28,837 nt of DNA from Phycisphaeraceae bacterium (GTDB lineage: Bacteria; Planctomycetota; Phycisphaerae; Phycisphaerales; Zrk34): positions 1 through 28,837 of the forward strand of contig JANQJT010000233.1 in the NCBI GenBank assembly GCA_028281485.1, in the 5' to 3' direction. Below the pieces are notes generated by a model that was not told where the DNA came from, did not search any database, and saw only the letters and a list, made by a program, of their open reading frames with translations. Shown here in pieces: positions 1 through 8,410 of the stretch (positions within the stretch are counted from its first letter, which is position 1; every line of letters begins with the position of its first letter). Position numbers and translations under genes: made by a program.

Positions 1-298
1 GGAGGATGTGCGTGCCGAGGATGTCGCCGGGCATCAGGTCGGGCGTGAACTGCACGCGGCGGAACTCGAGCGACATGACCTCGCCCAGCGCGTTGATCAG
101 CGCCGTCTTGCCCACGCCGGGCAGGCCTTCGAGGAGGATGTGGCCGCGGCTGAGGACGCCGACCAGCACCATGCGGTGCAGCTCGGGTCGGCCCAGCAGG
201 ATGCGGTCGAGTTGTTCGAGTGTGTTACGCGCCAGTTCGACGGCCGGTTCGAGTTCGGCCGGTTGCAGCAGCGCGTCCGATGGGCTGGCGGTGGTCAT
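1..298 (-). CDS. MoxR-family AAA+ ATPase, N-terminal part (gene runs off the window)
   Basis: About the first 99 residues are visible, starting from the ATG at 298. A Walker A motif GLPGVGKT lies near residue 60. It is followed by FRRVQFTPDLMPGDILG, the signature segment of MoxR ATPases. MoxR proteins are cytoplasmic AAA+ chaperone-like ATPases, often encoded with DUF58, von Willebrand factor A or transglutaminase-like membrane proteins and thought to help mature metal-dependent or envelope complexes. The gene lies 137 bases downstream of the large coiled-coil membrane protein on the same strand and is probably cotranscribed with it. An AGAAGGGG stretch about 12 bases before the ATG could serve as a ribosome binding site. 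The Walker B, sensor and lid regions lie beyond base 1, so the exact subfamily cannot be given. Confidence 0.9.
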   Translation of the reverse strand, partial: MTTASPSDALLQPAELEPAVELARNTLEQLDRILLGRPELHRMVLVGVLSRGHILLEGLPGVGKTALINALGEVMSLEFRRVQFTPDLMPGDILGTHIL

Positions 299-409
299 AG
301 AAATGCATTGCCCCTTCTCTGTCTGGTGTGCCCGATTCTATCAGAGGTCGCCAATCGTGTGTGCGGTTCGGGCATCGGTCACGATACATCTCTAACAGAA
401 CTACGCCCG

Positions 410-423
410 ACCGGTCGACCGGT
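410..423. other. 14-bp perfect palindrome in the gap before moxR
   Basis: ACCGGTCGACCGGT is perfectly self-complementary. It lies just past the stop codon of the coiled-coil membrane protein gene and about 110 bases before the MoxR start. It could be a protein-binding operator or the base of a small mRNA hairpin. No run of T follows on the minus strand, so it is not a typical terminator. Its function is unknown. Confidence 0.35.
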
Positions 424-435
424 TCGCGTGTGGGT

Positions 436-2295
436 CTATTCGCGCTCGAAGTACCGCTGCACCGAGCCGCGGTGTTCGGGGAGGATCACCTGGGTGTTGG
501 CCGAGCCGCCACCCGCCGCCGCGCCGGCCAGTGCGCCGCCTGATGATGCGCCGCCGCCGTCGTCCAGCGTGGGGGCGCCGACGCTGGCGCCGACCACCTG
601 GCTGTCTCGGATGGCCGCCAATGAGGCCGGCGGCAGGGTCTGCTCTTCGAACTTCGAGCCCTCTTCGCTGCTGGGGTCTTTCCAGGTCATCGGCGCGTCG
701 CCGCGACCGCGGTTCAGCCCGCCGCGTCCGGGCTTGCCGTTGGCGTCTTGCATCGCCTGCTGCGCCTCGGCGATCTGCTGGTCGGTGATGATGCCCTGTG
801 CGTGCAGGCGTTGGACGAGCTGGCGGACCTGCTCCTGGCTCAGCTTCGCGGTCTGCGCGGTGATGCGGAACACCTGCTCGGCTTCGCCCTGGGCGGCCTG
901 GAACTGGGCCGACTCCTCGGGCGAGTAGACGTAACGATGTACCACACCGTCCGGCTGGACGACCAGCACGATCTCCTCGGTCGGCACGCCGAGCTTGGTG
1001 ATGTCGACCTTCGTCTTCTTGTCGAGCTTGTAGACGGCGATCTCGTCGTTGTCCTTCATCGCCACCATACGCTCACCCTCACCCATCGCGTCCAGCTCGA
1101 TCGTCATCATCACGGTCGGGTCCTTGCGGAACACCGCCTCGCTGGTCAGACGCACCGCCACCTCTTCGGTGGGCTTGTTGCCCGCCTTGAGCTGCGCGAG
1201 TTTCATTGTCTGGTCCGGATCGAACACCGTCGCGTCGCCGGCCGAAGACAGGTGAACGAACGAGTCGGCCTCGATCTCTTCGAGGTGTTCGGCGATCTCG
1301 TTGAGCTGCGCGATCGCCTCGGGGCTCAGCTCGCCCATCTCCTTGAGCGACTGCGGGTCCAGCTTGGCCAGCTCCTTCAGCTTCTCCGCCAATCCCGGGT
1401 CCATCAGCTTCTCGAACGCCTCGGAATCCTCCATCGCCTGTTCGACCATCTCGCTGGCGGCCTTCATCGCGTCGGCCAGGTCCTGCGGATCGACTGCCTC
1501 GCCGGCCTCGGCCAGCTTCGCCAGTTCCTCCGGCGTCAACTCGGACTGCGCCATCGCTTTCTCGATGTCCTCTGCGAGCTGTTCCAACTCGTTGAGCATG
1601 CTGGCCTGCTGCACCGCCCGTTCGGTGGCTTCCTCCGCGGCCTTGTCGAGCATCGCCTGGATGTTGTCCATCGCTTCCCACGTCTTCGATGGGTCGTTGC
1701 CCACCGCGTCCTGCTTGATCTGCTCCAGCTTCTGCTCCAGCGTCTCCGCCTCGTCGCTGGTGATGATCTCTTCCTCTTCCAGCGTGTCGATCATCTCCTG
1801 GAGTTGGTCGGATCGGGTCTGCGCGAACTCCTGGCTGCCCGGGCCCATGACCGAGGCGATCGAGTCGGGCAGGCCGAACGCCACGCCGACAAACACCGCG
1901 CCCAGCAGCAGGGCGGTCCAGTTGCGTCCACCGCTCCACCGCACGCGCGGCGAACGCGTCTGTCCGATCCGGTTCTCCCACCAGCCCAGCTCGGTCTCCT
2001 CGCCGGCCATGATCAGGCCACCCGCGTCGCTCTGACGGTCGACGATCGCCCGCAGCATCGCCGGCGTCGGCATCCGCCGCGCCATCACCCACCACGCCGC
2101 TGCCACGATCGGTATCAACCCCGCCGCCCCCCAGGCCAGCGTCAGCCGGTCGGTCCCCCACGCCGCCCGCGCCACCAGCACGGCCGTGCCGAACACGAAA
2201 GCGAACACCGTGGTGAAGATCACCGCGTTGCGGAGCCAAAGGTGCCAACCGATCTGCTGCCTCAGTGTCTTGATCGCCCGGTCTTGATGCGTCAT
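436..2295 (-). CDS. Large membrane protein with acidic coiled-coil region, upstream of moxR
   Basis: The predicted protein has 619 residues. Hydrophobic segments occur at about residues 21-45, 53-72 and 126-147. A long acidic Leu/Glu/Ala-rich helical region follows (about 155-345), with repeated LxELAKL-like heptads that suggest coiled coil. A mixed region comes next, and the C-terminal tail (about 530-619) is rich in Gly, Ala and Ser. I chose the ATG at 2295 because AAAGG lies about 8 bases before it; a GTG three codons upstream is also in frame but would overlap that site. I recognise no named family. Planctomycete moxR clusters commonly carry a large membrane protein of this kind next to MoxR and DUF58 genes, so a role in a MoxR-dependent envelope complex is an inference from position. 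The gene reads into moxR on the same strand. Confidence 0.85.
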   Translation of the reverse strand: MTHQDRAIKTLRQQIGWHLWLRNAVIFTTVFAFVFGTAVLVARAAWGTDRLTLAWGAAGLIPIVAAAWWVMARRMPTPAMLRAIVDRQSDAGGLIMAGEETELGWWENRIGQTRSPRVRWSGGRNWTALLLGAVFVGVAFGLPDSIASVMGPGSQEFAQTRSDQLQEMIDTLEEEEIITSDEAETLEQKLEQIKQDAVGNDPSKTWEAMDNIQAMLDKAAEEATERAVQQASMLNELEQLAEDIEKAMAQSELTPEELAKLAEAGEAVDPQDLADAMKAASEMVEQAMEDSEAFEKLMDPGLAEKLKELAKLDPQSLKEMGELSPEAIAQLNEIAEHLEEIEADSFVHLSSAGDATVFDPDQTMKLAQLKAGNKPTEEVAVRLTSEAVFRKDPTVMMTIELDAMGEGERMVAMKDNDEIAVYKLDKKTKVDITKLGVPTEEIVLVVQPDGVVHRYVYSPEESAQFQAAQGEAEQVFRITAQTAKLSQEQVRQLVQRLHAQGIITDQQIAEAQQAMQDANGKPGRGGLNRGRGDAPMTWKDPSSEEGSKFEEQTLPPASLAAIRDSQVVGASVGAPTLDDGGGASSGGALAGAAAGGGSANTQVILPEHRGSVQRYFERE

Positions 2296-2352
2296 CGCCG
2301 CCACCTTTTCAGGATGTAACTTTAATAGCGACAGCGGCTTGCTGTCCGCCCA

Positions 2353-2382
2353 ATGCTAGTCCCCGCCCCCGGGCCCCGTCAA
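2353..2382 (-). promoter_or_regulatory. Candidate sigma70-type promoter for the coiled-coil protein/moxR unit
   Basis: On the minus strand, TTGACG (2382-2377) is separated by 18 bases from TAGCAT (2358-2353). The -35 box matches consensus at 5 of 6 positions and the -10 box at 4 of 6. Transcription would start near 2346 and give a leader of about 50 bases before the ATG at 2295. The spacer is extremely G/C rich. This is pattern recognition only. Confidence 0.4.
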
Positions 2383-2441
2383 CGGAAAACCCCAACGAAA
2401 GCCCGCTTGCTATCTATAAGACGATGCAAGTGGCGATTCGT

Positions 2442-4019
2442 TCACCTGCTATTGAAGAATGTGATGTCGCATTCTTCGTTAGGCGCACTGTCGTGTGGTC
2501 GTGGGCCATATCTGGGATAAACGTCTTCATAGGTGGTGTTGCGGATCCGGTCGGTGATCAGGTCTTTGATCACGCCCCTCGCGTCGGTGCCGTCCTCGCC
2601 CACGCTGTAAACGACGTAGCCCGGCTCGAGCTTGCGATAGATGTAGGGCTTGCCGGAGAACGGGTCGATCGGAAGCGACTTCATGAGGTCCGGTGTGAGA
2701 TCGTTCAGCGAATCGGGGAGTTGGCCGTGCGCGAGTCGGTAGCGTTCGATGGCCACACCGATTTTGGCCAGGTCGATCTGCGCCTGCGCTTTAACGCTGA
2801 GTTCGATGACGCGAAGGGTGGCGCCAAACAGTTCCTGTGCCCCGATGGTTGCCCATCTGTAAAGTGAATCGTTTTTCTCCCGCGTGTCGAATGGCGCGTC
2901 GACTGCTTGAGCCGCCGCGATCTGTTCTTGCTCGGCAAGGGCCGTCACGTCAAGCATCCCGGTCAGGTAGTCGAGCAATTGAAGTTGGTCGTACTGGTCT
3001 GTGCTCAGCACCTTGCGAGTGAATCGTTCTGCCCCCGACATGCCACTGGCTTCGTAGACCAAGCCGGTCTGGAACAGATCGGAATCTATCGCGCGCTCGG
3101 CGATCAGGATCGAGCGGCGTTGGTGACGGTACTCGATGCGATTCAGGGCCGAGGCGATCCGGCTCAACTGCATTTCGTTTAGATCGATACGTGCCAGCGT
3201 GTCTTCGATCGCGAGCGTCGTGATGGCATCGCACGCTTGTCGAACCAGATGCGCGATCATGGTCGGGTCGTCGTGCAGCGCCCACCCGGTAGACAGGCCG
3301 GCCAGAATCGAATCGGTCGCGCGTTGCGCGTCTCCACGATGACAGGCCAGCATCGCGTCTTCGAGGCAGATTCCGGCGAGAACACGGAACGGACCGAGGT
3401 CACCGGTCATGGTCCACGCGCTGCTGAAATCCAACGGGCGCCGGGTTTCGGTGATATGGCTGGAGGCATGGAGTTGGCCGATCACCGATTCGTTCGCCCC
3501 GATGTGTGTTTCCAGGGCGCGGACGATGAGCGGGTGGATCGGCTCGCCGGGTTTGACCGTGGCGATGCCGGTCGAGGGCAGAAAGTCACTCAGCGTGTCG
3601 AAGTAGGAATGCTCCCAGCCGGCGATCGTTATCTCGTCGTAGTCCTGGTGTTCGGGCAGTTCGTCGTCCTCGAACCGCGTCATGATCTCGATGCGTTGTT
3701 GTGCCTCGGCCCGGGCCTGCTCGATGTATTCGCTCGGCACTTCAAACGGCGTATCCGGCATCGGTGTCAGCGCGGCGTGAGCACTTAGCAGTTCGACGGC
3801 GAGGTTCTCACCCGCGATTTCCGGGTGCAAGGCGGCCAGTTCCTTGAGCGTGACCGGCTCGCCCTTGGCGCGGATCGCGGCCAGCTGCTCCTCCACCGCG
3901 GCCTCAAGCGATGCGTGCCACAGGCACAACCCGACCGCCGCCAGCACCACTGCGAAACCGAATGCCATCAGCAGTCCCGACAGCCACCCGCGTTTGGATT
4001 TTGAACCGTCTTGTGTCAC
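2442..4019 (-). CDS. Membrane-anchored protein with pseudopilin-like C-terminal segment (paralog 2)
   Basis: The predicted protein has 525 residues and begins at a GTG, with AAGGG about 9 bases upstream. A short charged N-terminus is followed by one membrane segment (about residues 15-33). The rest is a mostly helical domain expected outside the cytoplasm. The C-terminal 90 residues contain GQLPDSLNDL, LPIDPFSGKPY and YVVYSVGEDGTD. This pattern is seen in many planctomycete proteins and resembles the C-terminal part of type II secretion major pseudopilins (GspG). The gene is a tandem duplicate of the one just upstream at 4034-5647: same architecture, shared motifs such as GDAQRATDSILAGLSTG versus GNSQRATDSLIASLATG, and both end in CDITFFN. 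Only 14 bases separate the two, so they form one transcript. The molecular function is unknown. Confidence 0.85.
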   Translation of the reverse strand: MTQDGSKSKRGWLSGLLMAFGFAVVLAAVGLCLWHASLEAAVEEQLAAIRAKGEPVTLKELAALHPEIAGENLAVELLSAHAALTPMPDTPFEVPSEYIEQARAEAQQRIEIMTRFEDDELPEHQDYDEITIAGWEHSYFDTLSDFLPSTGIATVKPGEPIHPLIVRALETHIGANESVIGQLHASSHITETRRPLDFSSAWTMTGDLGPFRVLAGICLEDAMLACHRGDAQRATDSILAGLSTGWALHDDPTMIAHLVRQACDAITTLAIEDTLARIDLNEMQLSRIASALNRIEYRHQRRSILIAERAIDSDLFQTGLVYEASGMSGAERFTRKVLSTDQYDQLQLLDYLTGMLDVTALAEQEQIAAAQAVDAPFDTREKNDSLYRWATIGAQELFGATLRVIELSVKAQAQIDLAKIGVAIERYRLAHGQLPDSLNDLTPDLMKSLPIDPFSGKPYIYRKLEPGYVVYSVGEDGTDARGVIKDLITDRIRNTTYEDVYPRYGPRPHDSAPNEECDITFFNSR

Positions 4020-4033
4020 GACACTGCCCTTGC

Positions 4034-5647
4034 TTATTTGTCATTGAAGAATGTGATGTCGCAATCATCTTCTTCGTCGTAGTCGTTGTTATAAATCTGC
4101 TTGGCGGTGTAGAAATCGGCGTAGGTGACGTTGTGGACGCAGCCGGTCTGCGGATCGCGCATCGCGCCTCCTTCATCGACACCTTCCTCTCCCACGCTAT
4201 AGACCACGTAGCCCGGTTCGAGCTTGCGAAAGCGGTACGGCTTGCCGGAGAACGGATCGAGCGGCACCGTCTTAAAATAGGTCGGCGTCAGGTCTTCGAG
4301 CGAATCGGGGAGCTTGTTCTGCTCAATGCGATACAACTCAATCGCCAGGCCCAGCCGCGTGATGTCGAGCGAGGCCTGCACACTGTGCGTAATCTCAATG
4401 TAACGACCCAGCGAGGGTGTGATCCTCAGCGAGAACGGCGTAGACCAGTCGTATAAGAAGTTGTTTTCTTTAGCGAGGGTTTCGTCCACGGCGGCTTCCA
4501 TGGCTGCGACACGCTCGTGGCGCGGCAGCTCGATCGTATCGATCATGCGCCGCATCAATTCGAGGTATTGCAGGTGATCGAAGTGAAGCGTCCCGGCGGC
4601 GCGATGCGCCATCACCTGGAACTTCGAATCGCCGTAGCGGCTACGATCGCTGAACACGGACGGGTTCTGATAGTCTTGGATGCCGATGACGCGATCGCCG
4701 ATCATGCCGCGCCGCATGCCCGTGTCGTATTCAATGGGGGCCAGCGCCTCGGCCAGCGCGTCCAGCTGCGGTTCGCTCAACTCCGTGCGCAACATCGTGT
4801 CCTGAATGCTCGTGAACACGATCGCATCACAGGCGATCCGCACCAGGTGTGCGATCAGGCTCGGCTCGTTTTCCAGCGATCGGCCGGTTGCCAGACTCGC
4901 GATGAGTGAGTCGGTGGCCCGCTGGCTGTTGCCCCGATGCGCCGCCCACATCGCATCCTCCTGCAAGACGTATGAAACGGTGCGTAAGCGATTGAGGTCG
5001 GTGTTGAGCCACCAGATGTTATTTCCTTGCAAGTCGTGTCGTCCGGTTTCGTAGCCGGACGCGGCGTGCATCTTGGTGATCGCCGGTTCGTTGAGTGTGA
5101 CGGCCTGCTCCAACGCACGCAGCACAAGGGGATGGATGGGCACGCCCGGCTTGACAACGGCCTCGCCCGTGCCCGGCCGAAACGTGTTGAGCGTCGTGTC
5201 TTCGTCAATCCAGACACCCGCGATCGCGAAGTCTCCACGCTCGACCCAGTTTTCGTAGTCTTCCGGGCTGTCGCCCATCTCTACGGCTCGAGCGATCGCG
5301 ACTTGCTTGGCTCGCTGCTCTGCCTCGGCCAACATGTCGGAGGGAATCTCAAGAGGCACGTCGGGCAGTTCAACGAGCAGGTCGGCCGCATCGGTCACCG
5401 CAACCGCGAGGTTCGGCCCATTGGGTTGAGGATACCAGTCCTCCACCTCTTGCATCGTGGTCGGTTCACCGCGATCGCGGATGGCCTGCAACTCGGCGCT
5501 CACCGCACCGCGGATGCCGATGTGCCAGGCAGTAAAGCCGGCCAGCAGGATCACAAAGACCAGCAATAGCATCGTCAGCCACTTCGGCAACGGCCAGCGC
5601 CGACCTGACTTCTGCGATCCATCGTGATGTTCCTGGCCCTCGGACAT
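4034..5647 (-). CDS. Membrane-anchored protein with pseudopilin-like C-terminal segment (paralog 1)
   Basis: The predicted protein has 537 residues when started at the ATG at 5647. That start gives an N-terminus (MSEGQEHHDGSQ, then a membrane segment at about residues 24-44) parallel to the downstream paralog. The frame stays open to 5725, but the extra 26 residues have no counterpart in the paralog and lie just after a terminator, so they are probably leader. The C-terminus carries NKLPDSLEDLTP, VPLDPFSGKPY and YVVYSVGEEGVD, the planctomycete pseudopilin-like pattern. The middle is helical and shares RGNSQRATDSL and LVRIACDAI with the neighbour. It is the first gene of a two-gene unit. Its function is unknown; tandem duplication followed by divergence is the likely origin. 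Confidence 0.85.
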   Translation of the reverse strand: MSEGQEHHDGSQKSGRRWPLPKWLTMLLLVFVILLAGFTAWHIGIRGAVSAELQAIRDRGEPTTMQEVEDWYPQPNGPNLAVAVTDAADLLVELPDVPLEIPSDMLAEAEQRAKQVAIARAVEMGDSPEDYENWVERGDFAIAGVWIDEDTTLNTFRPGTGEAVVKPGVPIHPLVLRALEQAVTLNEPAITKMHAASGYETGRHDLQGNNIWWLNTDLNRLRTVSYVLQEDAMWAAHRGNSQRATDSLIASLATGRSLENEPSLIAHLVRIACDAIVFTSIQDTMLRTELSEPQLDALAEALAPIEYDTGMRRGMIGDRVIGIQDYQNPSVFSDRSRYGDSKFQVMAHRAAGTLHFDHLQYLELMRRMIDTIELPRHERVAAMEAAVDETLAKENNFLYDWSTPFSLRITPSLGRYIEITHSVQASLDITRLGLAIELYRIEQNKLPDSLEDLTPTYFKTVPLDPFSGKPYRFRKLEPGYVVYSVGEEGVDEGGAMRDPQTGCVHNVTYADFYTAKQIYNNDYDEEDDCDITFFNDK

Positions 5648-5737
5648 GATCTTGATTGTACAGATATTGCGTTCGCAGATACGCATCAAGGGCCGGCGCT
5701 CGGCCCGCATCGGAGCTTCACCCATCTGGCCGCCATT

Positions 5738-5762
5738 AAAAAAACCGATCCTGACGGATCGG
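5738..5762 (-). terminator. Rho-independent terminator after the MauE/DUF1573 gene
   Basis: On the minus strand a 7-bp perfect stem, CCGATCC/GGATCGG, with a 4-base loop is followed at once by seven T. It lies 130 bases past the stop codon at 5892 and about 90 bases before the start of the next gene. It therefore ends the upstream transcript and insulates the tandem paralog pair. Confidence 0.85.
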
Positions 5763-5891
5763 CATTTTCAAAGTCGACTTGACCAGACAGGGGTAGGACT
5801 CTTTCTATCTGGCATGTGCCAGTACAAGGATATAGTGGGGCTTGGTTAGAGCATTTTGGTATCGCTTTTGGATTAAAAATCCAACACCGAG

Positions 5892-7142
5892 TCAGTTTGT
5901 GATTAAATATTTTGTGGGTTTGGATTCGTTTGAAATCGTCACGGGTATGCGGAGCGTAGGCTGTTGCTGGGAGGTGGTGTGGAGTGTGATCGTACCATCA
6001 GTGGGGGGTATATCTTCGGGGTTTTGCGTGACGATCTCAACCTCTACGGTGCTGTTGGGGGCGACAGATTTGCGAGGCATTTTTGCGAATAGGCCTGGTT
6101 GATTGGCGGTGCTGTAGAGCAGTTGGATAGGCTGATCGCCGCAGTTGGTGATTCGGACGGTCTCGGTATCCGGGGGCGATTCAATAATTAGCCTGCTTGG
6201 ATCGATCTTGAGCGGCAGGCCGATGTCTGCGGTTACATTGATTTGGACGGTTTCTGTTGTGGGGGCATCGGTTCGCAGGTAGATCTGTTTTTGATACCGG
6301 CCGACTTCCCCGGGGGCATCGAGAACGATCTTGAATGAGGCTTGTTCGCCGGACGGGATCACCCGTTTGGGGTTTTCGATCTTGAGGCAGTCGCAGGTCG
6401 ATCTTCCGGAGCGAATGGTGATGTCGTGTTCGGTCGTGTTCGTGAGTTTGAGAATGGATTCAACCGATGTGCCTGGTCTCATGTAACCAAGGTCATGGCT
6501 GAGCTTTGTGGGCAGGGGGGCGAAGGTAATAGCAGTGCCGAGAGGCTCTGCCTGTTGGCTTTCTGGGGGATCGATTTGTTGTGTGATGCCAGTCTCAGAA
6601 CCGTTAATTGCTGATACTGCGGGGCCATGTATCACGCGAAGTGTGATGGTGCCCGCCAAGACGATTAGGATCAAAGAGACTGCGATGATCGCTCTGCGGC
6701 TTTTGGTGTGGGGTGTCGATTCGATTGGACGTGGCGGATATCGGAGCGCCATTAACACAATCGATAGATCGACAACGAATAGGACCCATGTCGGTAGCGT
6801 GATGATGCCCAGGCAGCCGCAATCGGCTTGGCCGGTGATCAGGCCCCAGCCGTTATAGGCGGCGAAAAGAGCAAAGGTCAATAGTGTCAGACCCCAGGCC
6901 AGACGCCGATTGATGTTCACCAACAGCCAGATCGCCAGCACGCCCTCCCAGGCGATCACCATCGCGTCGCGTGTCGGGGTTTCGATGGCGTAGGCGCCGA
7001 GTTGGATCGCCTTCAACAACGCCGCAACAAACAGCAGCCCGGCAATCGGCCAGCGAACCTTCTCCCAATCCAGCCACTTGCTCGAAGGCGTTGTGCCGTG
7101 TGACCCATTCCATAACGTGATCCCGGTCGATTGCGATGGCAT
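5892..7142 (-). CDS. MauE/DoxX-like membrane domain fused to DUF1573-type Ig-like domain
   Basis: The predicted protein has 416 residues. About five hydrophobic segments (roughly 31-50, 60-78, 81-100, 113-133 and 151-170) form the N-terminal half. A CGCLG motif (residues 108-112) between the third and fourth is typical of the MauE branch of the DoxX superfamily, whose namesake is needed for methylamine dehydrogenase maturation. Residues about 205-305 match DUF1573: 'DLGYMRPG…LKLTNTT', a Cys-Asp-Cys at 250-252, then 'VIPSGE'. Residues about 310-416 form a second beta-rich domain. DUF1573 domains usually face the periplasm. A thiol-redox or envelope-assembly role is possible but not shown. I chose the ATG at 7142; the frame is open further upstream but overlaps the preceding small ORF. 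No clear Shine-Dalgarno sequence is visible. A strong terminator lies downstream. Confidence 0.85.
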   Translation of the reverse strand: MPSQSTGITLWNGSHGTTPSSKWLDWEKVRWPIAGLLFVAALLKAIQLGAYAIETPTRDAMVIAWEGVLAIWLLVNINRRLAWGLTLLTFALFAAYNGWGLITGQADCGCLGIITLPTWVLFVVDLSIVLMALRYPPRPIESTPHTKSRRAIIAVSLILIVLAGTITLRVIHGPAVSAINGSETGITQQIDPPESQQAEPLGTAITFAPLPTKLSHDLGYMRPGTSVESILKLTNTTEHDITIRSGRSTCDCLKIENPKRVIPSGEQASFKIVLDAPGEVGRYQKQIYLRTDAPTTETVQINVTADIGLPLKIDPSRLIIESPPDTETVRITNCGDQPIQLLYSTANQPGLFAKMPRKSVAPNSTVEVEIVTQNPEDIPPTDGTITLHTTSQQQPTLRIPVTISNESKPTKYLITN

Positions 7143-7176
7143 GACCACAGAATAATCAACTCGTAGCGCGTCGCCA

Positions 7177-7500
7177 TCACAAAACGGATGAATCCACAAA
7201 AATATCTTGACTCTGCTGCGACGCATCAGTAAAAAAATAATAACGTATGTCGAGTCTGCAATGATTCGTTAGTTTCAGGGGCGCATCGATGTTCCGGACA
7301 TTTTCGGGAATCAAGAAACAGAACTCTTTCGTGAATGATCCACGGGGGTCAATCAGGGTTTGATGTGCGCCAAGACCGCTAAGCGATAGCGGTCTGTTTT
7401 TGTGATCGAGAACGCTGAAGGTGCGGCCTTCAGCGGTTGCTGTGGTTGCGTCGTCATCACGAGACTTAGCCACACGGGTCAGGGTCAAAACAATCAACAC
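7177..7500 (-). CDS. Doubtful 107-residue ORF, possibly a truncated gene
   Basis: The frame opens at a GTG directly after TAG-AAC-CGT. There is no signal peptide, membrane segment or ribosome binding site. The sequence has a predicted beta-rich character ('TFSVLDHKNRPL', 'GSFTKEFCFLIPENV', 'DIRYYFFTD'). It resembles the C-terminal half of small secreted beta-sandwich proteins that normally have a membrane segment in front, so this may be the remains of a gene whose 5' end was lost. Its start lies only 26 bases from the divergent gene at 7527 and overlaps that gene's likely promoter region. The stop is 34 bases before the MauE/DUF1573 start, so cotranscription is possible. It could also be a chance frame. 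Confidence 0.4.
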   Translation of the reverse strand: MLIVLTLTRVAKSRDDDATTATAEGRTFSVLDHKNRPLSLSGLGAHQTLIDPRGSFTKEFCFLIPENVRNIDAPLKLTNHCRLDIRYYFFTDASQQSQDIFVDSSVL

Positions 7501-7526
7501 ACGGTTCTAGATAGCAGGAGTCCGGC

Positions 7527-8294
7527 ATGGCACGCGTGATCCAGCGTCATTGGAAACTCATTCTGGTGCAACTCGGCTTGATTGTTCTGATCGTAGGGCT
7601 GACCGTTCCCATGCTGATGCAGACCGAGCAAGCGGTCGGCCAGCAATCTTCATCTACAGCCGTTGAGTTGTCGCCTCAGGCTTACCACTACATTCAGGCC
7701 CTCCGTAAGGACATTCGGTTGGCGGAGCGGGACCTGGCGGCGATGGGGTGCAGTCAGGCCGAGGCCGAAGAACTCCTGCAGACCGTTGTTGCTTGGTATC
7801 AAGCCAATGAATCGACGATTCAGTCCGAACGAGAGGCCGTCCGCCAGGGTCGCAACCAGATGCGATTGCTGCAGCGGAAGATGAACGTCGGCCCGCGTGA
7901 TGAGCGCGTGATCGCTCAATACGAAACCACGCAAGCCGGCCTCGCTCGGCATTACGACGCGCGGTTCAATCGCCAACAATCCCTGATCGAGACCGTCCGG
8001 GGCTTGATGACGCAGAGCCAGAAGTCGATCCACGACGCGGCGATGCACAACGGCTCGCTGCCGGGCAACCTCAAGTACGTCGCCGGTCTGACCGCCGACC
8101 AGAAGGCAGAGGTGATGCGCGTGGTCCGTCAGGTGTCACGCACCAAGGCAGACATCCAGGCCGTGTTGAATCGCGAGCTGACTGCATCACAGAAGAGGCT
8201 CTGTGATCAAGCCGACGCCAACGTGCGTGCGTGTCTGGCCGGTGTCCGTCGTGCCGAGAACGCCGTGATGCCTAAGCCCCAGGCTACTCAATAA
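7527..8294 (+). CDS. Small secreted or membrane-anchored helical protein
   Basis: The predicted protein has 255 residues. The start is well supported by AGGAG 6 bases before the ATG. A basic N-terminus and a hydrophobic segment (about residues 10-31) form a signal peptide or membrane anchor, followed by a Gln/Ser linker. The rest (about 48-245) is almost entirely helical and charged, with heptad-like spacing that suggests coiled coil or a helical bundle ('LRKDIRLAERDLAAMG', 'REAVRQGRNQMRLLQRK'). No named family is recognised; some periplasmic helical proteins of the Spy/CpxP type look similar at this level, but the LTxxQ motif is not convincing. It is the first plus-strand gene and lies 116 bases before the giant RHS gene, so the two may be transcribed together. 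Confidence 0.75.
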   Translation: MARVIQRHWKLILVQLGLIVLIVGLTVPMLMQTEQAVGQQSSSTAVELSPQAYHYIQALRKDIRLAERDLAAMGCSQAEAEELLQTVVAWYQANESTIQSEREAVRQGRNQMRLLQRKMNVGPRDERVIAQYETTQAGLARHYDARFNRQQSLIETVRGLMTQSQKSIHDAAMHNGSLPGNLKYVAGLTADQKAEVMRVVRQVSRTKADIQAVLNRELTASQKRLCDQADANVRACLAGVRRAENAVMPKPQATQ

Positions 8295-8410
8295 GTCTTT
8301 GGATAACGCCAATCCTGAGCTATTCCGTGGTGCGTTCGCCCACACGAATCAACGTCTTTAGCACTCACGAATCATTCGATTGTTCCGCCTAAATATTCCC
8401 GAGGTCGATG

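Noticed and set aside
748..2319. Long plus-strand open frame opposite the coiled-coil membrane protein gene
   Set aside because: It is an antisense frame of a high-GC gene: very rich in Leu, Arg and His, with no domain or ribosome binding site. The minus-strand frame has membrane segments and heptads.
5655..5680. TACAAT on the minus strand just before the 5647 start
   Set aside because: The nearest -35-like TTGATG is 23 bases away and the box lies only 7 bases before the ATG, so it cannot be that gene's promoter unless the start is wrong.
5648..5725. N-terminal extension of the tandem paralog from an upstream ATG (MGEAPM…)
   Set aside because: The downstream paralog has no counterpart, and the extension lies between a terminator and the natural membrane-anchor start.
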